From Haemonchus contortus (Eukaryota > Nematoda > Chromadorea > Rhabditida > Trichostrongylidae), in assembly GCA_000469685.2 (NCBI GenBank), contig LS997563.1, forward strand, positions 4,165,281 to 4,229,280: 64,000 bases of DNA, read 5' to 3'. Position numbers and translations under genes: made by a program. Of this stretch, positions 48,047 to 64,000 are shown piece after piece. The stretch's first letter is position 1; each line of letters starts with the position of its first letter. The notes under the pieces were generated by a model. The model did not search any database and had not been told where the DNA came from. It worked only from the letters and a program-made list of their open reading frames with translations.

Positions 48047-51000
48047 TCATCCCGAGCTATAGATGAATTCAGCGATGTCAGGCATTATAAGCTCCGCCCT
48101 TGCGAGAACGGCGTGAAACCAGCTGTCTGACTGCAGATCTAAAGCTCGTCGACACTCACTTAACGAAAACCGAGAGCTCTTCGTAGCCGAAGCTTTTTCA
48201 GAAGGTAATGGCTCACTGAAAGAAAACATTGGTATTTCTGTTCTATTCATTGGCAATGATCGAGGACTTTCCTACCTGGCATGCTGTACATATAGAATCA
48301 ACGCTCGAGCCATATTTTCTACATATAACATTAACTGATTCACGAGACCCATTCGAGCAGACTCCTAAAATGCATTAGAAGGACATCGGGAAGGGCAGAG
48401 TAGCGTGATTGACCAAATTGGCAATGTCAATTCTGCTGGATTGTTTTTACGACAACGATGTTCAAAGTAGTTTTCCTAACGGAAATTTTTTTAATAGCTT
48501 CGAACAAAAGCAGATACATTTGATATTTAACAAGTACACGTATATTCGAGGGAGCGCGTAGTGGTTTAATCCGTACACATTTCATTTCACTCCTGCGAGA
48601 GTGCCACTTGGTTATTCCAATAACTCCAGCACAAGCTGATTGCTCTCATCCTCTCACTCCCCCCTCTGCCGCCCTACACTGTTCAACTATTGCAGCCTAG
48701 GAGTGTTGTGGGAGCAAAGAATCCACTAAAAAAGAAAAAGAAATACGATGACACGTTTGCTATGACAGATTGCACCAAATGTTACACAGGCTTCTACAAA
48801 CAACCGGTCATCGTGCAGAGAAAACGTTTAAGGCTAGTCTTTCAATCTGGTTCAGGCTACAGTCCCACTAACCTAGAGACAAAGGCGAAGATCCACCACA
48901 CTACCATCTAAAGCTCCTTACCATATAGTGAATAAAACAAATGTTAAAATAAGTTAAATAAACGCTAAAATCCATGGTTATTCAAACAAATCTGGTCTGA
49001 TGAAGAAAAAACAACAATAAAAACAGGAATGTTAACATTGGAGGGGAAAATTCAATGATCTAACCATCGGTGGAAAACATACCTCCAAAGGAAGCAAATC
49101 AATGCGTCGCAAAAACGTCTTCACACATTCGAGCACACGACAGGAGGTCATTTCTCTAAAGTACCATAATCAAGCACTACAAAATACCTCTACTCCTCTC
49201 AATCGTTCACAAGTACTTTATTATGAGCCCCTTTAGTTCCCTCACCTGAGAGTTAGAACGTAAAGGTTGGAGGAACCCAGAATTTGAGCAACAAAGGTAA
49301 AGAAATCCGATGACTTTCGGGGAAGAAAAAACACATTGTTCACGCACATTCGAACAGTTCAGTACCAGCAAGAACGAACACCGAACAAAATATCCCAAAT
49401 AACCATAGAGGTTATAGAAACTAGTATTAGATCCATTGTCTCACGTTAGTGCTTCAGTTCAATCCAATGGAGATGATCAATCGCCTTTTTATTTAGCCGT
49501 CAACCGTTACCCATCTATCGCACAGTGCCCTCGGCACCCCGTGCCCATAACAGTTCACCCCCCATGATATAGACGCAAATACCAATGCTCAAGATTGTCA
49601 TTAACCAGTCTACATTCCTAGAACTAGTTGATGACAGTTCCACAAAAGGGATCGATTAGTAAAACCATTAAGTCCTCCTTGCGACATCGAAATCGATCAA
49701 AGTGCAGTCGTGAATATAACTCTGCTCACCAAATAAGGATACTATCTCCAAAACGAAAAGCTTAACCAAATTTTAGCTCCGTTACTTCTTGAAGGCAACA
49801 CAAAGCGTTGAACAATAGCGAAATATTAGGTTGAGTAAAAAGTTTGATCGACCTTCGTCCTTTTTTTCGTAGGACCGCTCGGAAGGACTTCGTAATGGGT
49901 TATGGTAGACCGATCCCTAACCTGTATTTCCAAAAGGATATATAAGCATCCCCATGGAAGTGCTTCGCAAAAATGACTTCAACCTTCAACTGGCGTCCGA
50001 AGCTGTCTGAGAGCTATCGTCTATCACGAATCACTGTAAAGGCATAATCCACCGACGGCTGTCGCAAATATCTATGGTGCATCCAGAAGGGTCATCGTAT
50101 CTCAGCCCACGGGTGCCTCATGACGAAGCACCTCCAAGACTAATAGAGAAGTAGACTATGTCCGAGGAAGGTTTTACTGTGTCGTCGGTGGACATTCTCA
50201 AGGAATGCTCTACATTGGATAACTTACTGAGGACTCCACCGTGACCACCGAGATTTACGCTTTTCAGCTACAGAGTTTGGTCGGCGTTGTTCGAAGGAAG
50301 CGTCCGCAGCGTGAAAATGTTTGCCTTTTTCACGACAGCGCTCAACCGCATGTTGCGAAATTATTTTGTCAGTAAATTGCGCAACTTAGATGGGCAGTGC
50401 TAACCCATCCTACTTATTCGCGAGGTCTCGCTCCGTCTGATTACCATTTGTTTCTTGCTCTGAAGCATCACCTCCGCGATAGAAATTTTGATGAATGCCC
50501 GGAGCTCAAAAATGAGATCTCCAAAAATGGAGACTATATTACTAATTGAAATGGAAATAAGACTTTTTAAAGTGAAGATTGGAAAGCCGATCAAAACTTT
50601 TTACTCAACCTAATAAAAACAGAGCAGTAGTAAGTAATAATAAAAAAGGTAACCAAGACTGAAAACTTACAGAGTGACAGGCTTGCACTTAAAAGAGCTG
50701 TCGAGAATAATGTTGACCCTCTGTGCGTCAGCCCTTTGCTTCAGAATTCGATGACGACTATAAGGGGGAGACATGCAAACTGTTGCACGATCGACATCGA
50801 CAACACATATAGGCCAGCTTGACAGTGCACCACATTGCAGCACATATGGCAACTCACACTGAAACTGTCATGTTTTCGCCCTCTTCCAACAAATATCACG
50901 AATACTGAAGGTGAAAAACCAGAGAACCGTGACGTGGTGATTTCAGACTAACATTGCCCAGGCCATGCCTCAATATGCCCTGTAAGAAGTTGGTTTAGTA

Positions 51001-54000
51001 GTGGTAAAATCATTGCCCCAGTGGTCTTTCGTTAACCTCTCGAAATGCTTCCAAGAACTACGAAGTTCTTCACATCGTAACAAGGGTCCATAACATATCC
51101 ACGAGTTAATTAAAGCGAACATATTGAGGCATCCCTGGCACACTTTTATGTTTATTCGGGAAATATAAACTCACCCGACGTACTGCTTGCAACCGGACGT
51201 AGGGGCTAAACTTGTGACGATACATTCGTAGACAACAGAAACGCACTTCCTCAGGAATGAATGCAGCAAGTGTATTTAGTAACTGCAAAGTTATTATCAA
51301 TAATTGAGAAATCAGAACACGTCGATGAGAGCAAGAAGAAAACCTCACCTTTGAAACGTAGAGAGTATCAGAACCAATTATAACACAGTAACCTTGACTT
51401 TGAAGCACACCAGATATAGCCTTGCACAGCACCTTGTCATGATGGCATCGTTTTCCAGTTAATAGGGTGTTTTTGATCTGGAAGACGACTTATTTAACGA
51501 TGCAGTAGCGTTTAATACAATCATTAGTACATCACTCATTAAATTCAATTCAGGTAATGCTTTGAACTGAGAAAATGAAAACTGCGAGATCGGAAATGGA
51601 GGGAAGAATACTTGACACCATTCTATTGTCGGATTCCGTTTGAAACTATCTAATTCACTTGTAAAAGCAAAAAAATGACAAGTACTCTCCGTGGTAAAAC
51701 GTTGACTAAAAAAAATTGAAGAGAAATAGTATGAAGACAGGTCAAAAGGTGGCCGTTCAGGAATTTACTGTTCGAAAACGTTCAAATGAAAAAGAGAGAA
51801 AGTGGGCAAAACTTGCTTTGAAGAGAAGAGCCCGTAGAAAAAGAACAAAAACAGGAGCTTGAGAACAGAAAATGATGTTGGATGTTGTGCAATTAATCAC
51901 CCATCATATGAAAAAAAAAAATGAACGAAGCATTGAGCAAACAAACCAGGAGCGGACGTGATTCAGATACGAGGGGATGCCTGTCCAATACGGTCATCAA
52001 ATGCATCAATCGTGTAAGTTCCGCATTGATGCGCACCACTACGTCATCCCAGTCCTCCTATAAAGAAACAAAACTCTTAGAATTCTCCATCGGAGATATT
52101 CGGGAAATCACCTACCACTAATATGGCTGCCTTAATTTTAGGGACAGCGTCAAGAATGGCTGACTCGAGAAATGCCTGCCTCTCCAGATACCATTCCTGC
52201 CTTGAATAGATATGCATCAATTGAAAGAAGCAAAAAGGTAGTCACTAGAGCCACTCACTTGCAGCAACTCATCAAAAAAGAAATCGCATGTATAGTTTTG
52301 TTGCCATCTCGCGCAGTGACGGAGAATATAAAGGACCCAATCAATAGATTTCGAGAGGGCACCACGGTTATTTTGTGCATAAGAGGATTAGAAGGTAATT
52401 GTGTACTGCAAAAACAAAGGTTAGCAAAGGGCAAAAAGGAGAGGACTGCGAAGTCATCTTACCTGAAGACTTGTTCAGCCAAGACATATTTAGATACAAA
52501 TACTTCATCAGTTACAGTATCTTCACGAGAAGCAATTGGCAAATCAAGAAGTGACACGACATCATCGTCAAATGAGCCCGGTGTTGATGCATTCGAAAGC
52601 GGCTGTCTACAAGGGCGAAGAGGGTAAACCAAAACATTGAAGAAAAAATACTACTGGAATTTTCCGAAACTAAATTCCAGCTATTTTTATCGAAAATGGT
52701 AAAGGAAATAAGAGATTTTTGAGTATCGAAAGACAGTTTATGACTCATTCTACTCCACAACAAATGTTCGAGATTACCTGTAACTCATGAGATGTACAGG
52801 AAACGATTTAGGAAGAATGGGAAGTAATTCAGTTGATGGCGAAAGGCAAAATGCACTCATTTCGCTGTGAGTTGAAATAGTTCCACCTATACCGGAATCC
52901 ACGCAGGATGTAGTAAGAACTAAAAGAGGAATGATCAGATACGTATCAAGAAAGATCCATCAAAAAACATATATTGGTACCATTTGTTACTTTCTCATTG
53001 CCTACGACATCTGTATCCCCAGCACATTTTTCATCTGCATCGTCATCCTGAGATATTTTCGTGAACGAAGAGGAACTGGTTTTATCAGTGTCTTCGTTGG
53101 AGCTTTCAGAGTTATTTCTGCTTCCTCGTAGCCTGAAACATGACCACTTCATTCCCAAAAAATCAAAGAGTACATGTTTTACTGCCTTCACTGCGATAAG
53201 ATGAGAAACTGAGATAGAATAATGGAGTTGAAAGCCTATTACAGAGCGGTTCTCAAGGTGAAGCGATTTTCACAACAGCCTTATCGACAGTACATACGTC
53301 TCGACTATGATGAAAGACTAAAACACGTAGGCAAGGAGATGATACCGATGCGGAACGAGGTCATTCAATTCATTAAAGGCACACAACCTATAAAATAGTG
53401 GCCAGGCTCCAATAAAGAGAAATATTCAGCCTGGAGAACTCATAAAAATTACGGTTAGACTTTTACGATGACTGGAACTGGAGCTCAGAATTCGAAAACC
53501 GGCTAGCCTACTCGGAATGAGGTCATTTAATTGCAAATGAAAAATGTTATAAATGTTCGTAGCATAGAGGATAAAGCCTTATTCAACCTACGTTCGTGAA
53601 GTAGTGTCATCAGATTGCCTGTGGTTATCTGATGAAAGCAGAGTAGAAATATTCATGAGCTCCATAGGAGTTCCTACCATGGGATCGATAGGACCGATAG
53701 TCGCTTCACTAGTGGCCTACAATAAGAAGAGCTTGCAGAGCTTATATGCTCATGTTTGCAAAGGAATTTTGACTTACGTCTCCTGAATCCATCAAATTCT
53801 CCGCACTTTGCAGCATTGTTGTCGTAGTGGATGCAGAAGTTGACCTCGAGGCGGTCGTACTTTCCTAAATCGAAGCAAATCAGGTAAGGATACATGAAAG
53901 CTACAGTAATGAAATAAACCTGCACGCCAGATTCCGTCATCGTGCAACTGGAATCAGCTTTACTATAATGGCTATCCACCATGAATTCATCAAGATACCG

Positions 54001-54680
54001 TAGTTCACGGTAAGCAATACCGGCATTCCGACTAGATATGCGATAATCATGATACAAAGAATCTTCTAGGAAAGTGTCATCCAACACTCCTGACGCACAC
54101 GTAAGATCAGTCTGGAATGATGATCACCATCAGAATGATCGAGAAAGTTTGGGCCATATGCTGGTATCTAGCTAGAAGCAACCCCCAATACGATTTGTGT
54201 TCACCTCTAATGGATCATCAATATCCTCATACTGAGCAGATTGTGTGGACATAGAAGAATCAAGGCTCTCGGCATCGTTCACCGAACCTTCCTCTCCACT
54301 GAGATTTACAGGTGACACCGATGACGACGATGTAACCTGTACAAGGTTCCTAGACAAGTGTCTAGGAAAAGTTACAAAGTAGTAAGTACTATACCTCCCA
54401 TACAAACTTCATCTCAGGTCCACACATGAAATCAAATGAAGACCATACAATCTTTCCAATACTGGACACATTTTGAAGACGAAGTTCAAGTCGTCGAACT
54501 GTAGAATTGCCCTGAAAAACCGTAAGTGCCACTATGTCGAAAGACCTCTGAAAATGTCAGACAAAATCACAAACTAAGACAATTTGTAGCATAAATTGAA
54601 GTTCTTTCAAGGGAGGCCAATTACTATAGTCTCACCTGGTGTAGAGCATCATAAGCAGAGAAATATAGCTCAGCCTCCAT
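48047..54680 (-). CDS. alfa-1: C9orf72 homologue (alfa-1), DENN-family protein
   Basis: 19 exons (high to low): 54680-54636, 54511-54395, 54336-54205, 54111-53920, 53864-53778, 53716-53592, 53132-52981, 52919-52778, 52606-52463, 52405-52259, 52200-52116, 52057-51947, 51477-51349, 51282-51175, 50979-50953, 50858-50671, 49155-49083, 48364-48276, 48215-48047; 753 residues, frame closed. Matches to C9orf72 run in order: the early IGKIVWSSFDFMCGPEMKFV, FVSKYVLAEQVFR, GSFIFSVTARDG, LCKAISGVLQSQGYCVIIGS, a 9-residue microexon GILRHGLGN, VLECVKTFLRRIDLLP and the C-terminal LARAELIMPDIAEFIY. C9orf72 acts with SMCR8/WDR41 homologues in small-GTPase regulation, lysosome function and endocytosis. Residues about 55-360 are a Ser/Thr/Asp-rich insertion absent from the human protein. 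A mariner element occupies the intron at 49156-50670. Confidence 0.85.
49826..50613 (+). mobile_element. Internally deleted mariner (DD34D) element
   Basis: 788 bp between TA sites. The inverted termini TTAGGTTGAGTAAAAAGTTT match perfectly over 20 bp and continue with one indel. The interior keeps the transposase C-terminal part, with FHDSAQPHVA and LAPSDYHLF. The visible Asp pair is spaced 34 residues apart, as in classical mariners, but the frame has a stop between them and the N-terminal region is largely gone. Termini starting TTAGGTTG are like those of irritans-group mariners, which include a described hookworm element. It lies antisense to the host gene alfa-1, inside an intron. Confidence 0.9.
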
Positions 54681-56069
54681 CGGCAATCTTCAATCTGGTG
54701 GCGATATCATGGAATTACGTTTCATTAAGAAATATTAGGAATATTGTCAGCACCGGCAAATCACGTCAGGTGTCCAGTTCTGTTTAATTAGTCTTGCGGA
54801 CAATCACGGGACACTGTGTGTGATTGCAGAACACACGTCAATTAAGCGTCTGGCATAGATTTCGAATTAAAAGTACTTGCAAAAACTATTCTCTAAAAGT
54901 CTTGCTTGCATGTTTTATATTTGACTCGGGTTTTTCATTCCACTCAATTACCTGACGACTTTTTAAGTTAGCTTGAGGGCAATCTACACTCTTCATGGAC
55001 TGATTACGATTTGCTTACGCCTTTGAAGGAATAAACTTTGTCATCTGGGATTTTTTCACCTTCGCGCTAAACTCCCTGTGACAGTGAAAATTCTTTCGGC
55101 AAGTGTAATTTGGACTTGGGCTTATTCGGTGCCACTTCCTTTCGAAGTCAGGTTTAATCCGTCAAGGATGTTTATCGAATGCGCTCTACGAATCAATTAT
55201 AGATGCAGTATATGTCACTAATACATTGGCCTTTAGATCTGATCGTGAAGAGCCGAAGCTCTCGATTCACTACGAAAAAGAGTTTAAGCGTTTTGAGACT
55301 CAAAATGCCTCCCAATTTGCTAGGTTTTGTCCTCTTTATTGGTCTCGTCTGAGTTCTATGTATGTTGCGGGGAATATTGTCATCCAGATGAAGATGCTAT
55401 GAAAGACGAAGTCCCATGTGCTCTATCCTATACTCTCTGTTTCCGTTGAGTCCTAACTCATTTAATGAAAGAGTAGTGCCCAGCTCATACCTTGAGTATT
55501 TCGGCATTATCCTGTCTAATGTTAGAGGATGAGCTCACGGGTTCGACTCTCATTTCTAAGGGCACTCGAATGCGTGGCCTACACTTCAGGCGGCCATCCG
55601 ATATACAGCTCGGTTCCTTTATTCTCCCAGACAAACTCTGCACAGATTCATAGATCCTGGAAGGATAGAAAGGTTGGTTGGCCTGGGCAGGCATCTAGCC
55701 AGGATTTGATCTCCTGATATTGTATGTAAGAGCGCGCTCTGGCACTACTTCACCTTCGCTCATGCAATATAATGCTAACAGAAAAATGAAATCCAGGTGA
55801 CAAGGTGGAAAGAGTATCACACAGGACTCGTTTTCGTTAAACCGGTATGTTGATCACAAAGCACGTTGTTCCTGGATTCACGTTTTTCCAGTCGTAATGG
55901 TTTGGGGTGGCCTCCGAACAGGTTACTAGCGCCTACGAACATTTTTTGACATTTTCTTGGTTCGAATCGTGTATATGTTTTTTCATTACCCAGGCTGTAG
56001 TTCCGTTGATGCCTTCTTTTTTGTATTAGTGGTGGTTCTTTGGTGAGTTGACTTTACTTTACATTCAGG
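54681..56069. promoter_or_regulatory. Divergent intergenic region (alfa-1 / mog-4)
   Basis: The two genes are transcribed outward from this 1.4-kb gap, so it must hold both promoters unless outrons extend further. A tRNA-like repeat piece is at about 55690-55762 (minus strand). The mog-4 ATG follows directly after an ACATTCAG acceptor, as expected for spliced-leader addition. No core promoter motif could be assigned. Confidence 0.4.
55690..55762 (-). repeat. tRNA-like repeat fragment
   Basis: The minus strand reads GGTGAAGTAGTGCCAGAGCG and then AGGAGATCAAATCCTGGC, resembling box A and box B at normal tRNA spacing. No good acceptor stem was found, so this is a SINE head or tRNA relic. Confidence 0.35.
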
Positions 56070-61901
<5,832 letters not shown>

Positions 61902-62796
61902 TGCCTCGAACCTAGTTAGGACCTCATTTCTTCAAAAACGGGTATTTGGTTGTTCTGAGATGTTGATCTTGTTGTAAGCTGTTGTTGTTATCTTGTACAG
62001 TTTGTATGTTTACTGCTAATGGTATTTTCGTTGTTTCCATCCGCTGCGTTTGAGTCGAGCGCTGCGTTTTTTGTAACAATAAGTGTCCCGTCATTATGTT
62101 AAATTGTTCAATTTAGATGTCATAAAAATTTAATAAGGACAGGTTGTTCGAAAACGTGTTACGGTAGAGCATCTCATTGCCAATTTTGTATTGCATGCGT
62201 TGCATCCTGGAATGCCCAAGACATTTATGGGCATCTGAAGTCGTGGTACCATTTGATGTCCTATTTTATGTACGAAGATTCAGAGTTTTTTAGATGTGGG
62301 CCAAACTGAAAACTATGTATTTGTACTGTATTTGTAATGGCTGATCGCTTTCATACTTCGCGATAAGCGAAAGGCAGAGGGCGTAGGTGTGGATCGCTAT
62401 TTTGCGGGTCGATGGTTCATACTAGGTTTTAACATGTTCAAGGGTTTCACACCCTCTGCCTATTCTCCTTTAGCAACCAGCCGCAACCGTTTGGCGCTAT
62501 AAGGAGCCGAACAAACGACATCTATTAAAAATATCAAAAGTTCTTTATATCAATTGTACAGCACATACAGCATAACAACAAAAGTTATACATGAAATTCA
62601 GGCAAATAAAGTGAGCTCAGGTTGTCTATTAGTACAACGAAAATGCTGCTTACCCGAGCTAAGTACATATCTGAGAGGACTAGATCAAATATAAAGCGAA
62701 TCAATGGGTATCAGTTCGACCCTTATGTTAGTGATCAAATAGCGTTTATACTCGAGTAGGTGGAATTTTTATGAATTAAATTGCCTACTCGTTCAA
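61902..62796. other. Convergent gap between mog-4 and SLC7 exon
   Basis: No gene. It holds a possible hairpin of GGCAGAGGG...GTGTGG (62373-62392) with CACACCCTCTGCC (62448-62460), which encloses a GGTTCATAC box-B-like motif, and an AATAAA at 62605-62610 that could serve mog-4. The 3' UTR of the minus-strand transporter also ends here. Confidence 0.5.
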
Positions 62797-62915
62797 TTAA
62801 TCATCACCATTTGCTTGCTTGGGTATCGTTTGAAGACTGGACCCAGCAGTAACTACTCTCAATTTCTTGCCTTCTTTACTGTGCCATACGCCATAGAAAA
62901 AGTATATCACTAGTC
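62797..62915 (-). CDS. Last exon of a CAT-type (SLC7) cationic amino-acid transporter
   Basis: Partial gene; the rest lies beyond the right edge of the window. The acceptor TTTTCAG precedes 62915, and the first two bases complete a codon. The exon encodes the end of the last membrane helix and the juxtamembrane motif LVIYFFYGVWHSKEGKK, characteristic of the C-terminus of SLC7A1-4 transporters, then a short cytosolic tail ending QANGDD. The family imports arginine, lysine and ornithine across the plasma membrane. One exon supports the family but not the substrate or paralogue. Confidence 0.65.
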
Positions 62916-63016
62916 CTGAAAAGATTGTGTTTGATCACTCTTAAAATTGTGGCGCTTACGGTAAGATCTACCCGCTTTTTTAGAGCAATGACAGTGTGAG
63001 CGAATACTTAGTTCAG

Positions 63017-63239
63017 ACGACATTAAAGGACGCTGGTTGGACGCGTGCGGTACTCCCACCGAGAAGGCACCGTACTTGTCGGAGAACGAGAGGACGCCAC
63101 GTGACTATAGCTTGCCGACGACACTAGCGTCGTTTAACGACGCCTTCAACAACGCTCAAGCCAAATCGAACGCTCCTCTTCTGTCTTCACTTGGTATTTT
63201 CACATCGCAGTCGACCAACTCAGCTCCGAGTTTAACCAG
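63017..63239 (+). CDS. Orphan exon-like ORF
   Basis: A GTTCAG acceptor at 63016 and an AG|GTACC donor at 63240 bound about 74 open codons. Base composition is clearly coding-like compared with the flanks. The product is hydrophilic and Ser/Thr/Asn/Pro-rich, with RTPRDYSLPTTLASFNDAFN and a GIFTSQSTNSAPSL end. No family recognised. It would lie on the opposite strand inside the last intron of the SLC7 gene. Upstream and downstream exons were not found in the window, so it may be the start of a plus-strand gene continuing to the right, or spurious. Confidence 0.3.
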
Positions 63240-63422
63240 GTACCGCGCTCATCAGTGAGTTCATCATATGATTGTGTTTATTCATACATATTTATTCAGT
63301 CTCAAAAGGTGCACCTTGCAAACGCATGCTGCAAAGTCAAACCACGGGTATACATCCGCTCTAGTCAATTGAACATTTCATTTTCGAGGCTGGTCAGCGA
63401 TCACCAGACCCTAAGATGAAGG

Positions 63423-63585
63423 TTCAGTCCGGCACTCGGCTCTTACAGTAACCCCCTGGCTTACACCACCACCCACCCCGTGTCCTTGCCCAAAGCCCCT
63501 TTTCGACGCGTCGTATATGTGACGGGTAAAAATTTGCGTATTAACACGTGCCGGATTACTGTAAGAACCGAGTGCCGGACTGAAT
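63423..63585. repeat. 29-bp inverted repeat pair
   Basis: 63423-63451 and 63557-63585 are inverted copies (TTCAGTCCGGCACTCGG at the outer ends) with a single internal mismatch and a 105-nt spacer. A small MITE or snapback element; no target duplication was assigned. Confidence 0.75.
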
Positions 63586-63589
63586 TTTC

Positions 63590-63745
63590 GTTCCTGTTTA
63601 CCAGACGGGCTTGACAGGTTAGAAGAGCTGACTCGAACATCTTCTAGCCGCCAAAGTTCATTGAATAGGTCACATACGCATTCAAAACGCCACTGAGATT
63701 TTGAGTGGAAGTCGAAAAGGAGGCGTATTCCAAAAAAAATGGGAT
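63590..63745 (+). repeat. SINE-like element, copy 3 (3' half)
   Basis: Carries the second half of the 42.0 and 45.7 kb elements in the same order: CCAGACGGGCTTGACAGG, AGCTGACTCG, CTAGCCGCC, TTCAT, ACATACGCATTCAA and AAGTCGAAA. It explains most of a 183-codon minus-strand ORF here. Confidence 0.5.
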
Positions 63746-64000
63746 AGGTTATGGCCACAACTTTATTGTCCTTCAGGTCCATTTTACCACTGTACGAGGC
63801 GGCCACGCAGGCTATCGCGTGCGCTAGGGGGTCTAGCCATGAGGGACGGAGCAACATGAGCTGATTTTCATTGTAGTCCTTTAACGGATTTGTGAGTTTC
63901 CGCTCAAACCTCGCCTTCTGTGGGCGGAGTCTGGTCGTGCCACGCACCATAAGTGTTCCCATCCCGTCTTTCCTACTTTGAGCTTCTTAGGTACACGGGA

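Noticed and set aside
52172..52627. 151-codon plus-strand ORF
   Set aside because: Antisense to three alfa-1 exons that match C9orf72 and splice in frame on the minus strand.
63411..63962. 183-codon minus-strand ORF
   Set aside because: Covers an inverted-repeat element and a SINE-like copy; no domain, and composition changes across repeat boundaries.

Overview
The window looks like genomic DNA from a clade V (strongylid, hookworm-like) nematode. It carries intron-rich animal genes whose products match nematode families: CREB3-type bZIP, gcy receptor guanylyl cyclase, the C9orf72 homologue alfa-1, the MOG-4/DHX16 helicase and a CAT-type SLC7 transporter. Introns are a nematode mix of about 50-60 nt and multi-kilobase sizes, with short TTTCAG-like acceptors. 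Introns and gaps are full of small DNA transposons and tRNA-derived repeats. No bacterial operon, CRISPR array or viral gene was seen. All gene models were assembled by hand from splice signals and reading frame. For every complete model the exon lengths add up to an open frame ending in one stop codon, which is a strong internal check, but no transcript data were available.

Layout, left to right. 1-6.5 kb: no convincing gene; a GTA microsatellite, a 42-bp tandem duplication and tRNA-like repeats. 6.5-18.0 kb (+): a CREB3/CREB3L-type bZIP factor (crh-2-like) with a 7-kb first intron. 18-24.4 kb: gene-poor and repeat-rich, with a second copy of a 244-bp TTAA-flanked MITE. 24.4-28.2 kb (+): a small secreted amphipathic (LEA-like) protein with a broken maT transposon in an intron. 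28.7-29.8 kb (+): a coiled-coil protein with a possible BEN-like C-terminus. 29.8-33.5 kb: no firm gene; a Tc1-type MITE. 33.6-46.4 kb (+): a complete 31-exon receptor guanylyl cyclase.

48.0-54.7 kb (-): a complete 19-exon C9orf72/alfa-1 homologue, convergent with the cyclase, with a 788-bp mariner element in its third-last intron. 56.1-61.9 kb (+): the DEAH-box splicing helicase mog-4/DHX16, divergent from alfa-1. 62.8-62.9 kb (-): the last exon of a cationic amino-acid transporter whose body lies beyond the right edge. 63.0-63.2 kb (+): one orphan exon-like ORF.

The genes are an ordinary mix of housekeeping, sensory and regulatory functions and do not form one pathway. The most interesting signals are: (1) a 44-bp tandem duplication that copies the end of a bZIP exon together with its 5' splice site; (2) a CREB3-type factor with no transmembrane segment, whose stop codon directly abuts a 5' splice site; (3) an insertion of about 300 residues in the N-terminal longin/uDENN part of the C9orf72 homologue; (4) a paired piggyBac-like 244-bp MITE family and several foldback or tRNA-derived elements, many inside introns. 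I did not find a clearly new multi-gene system.
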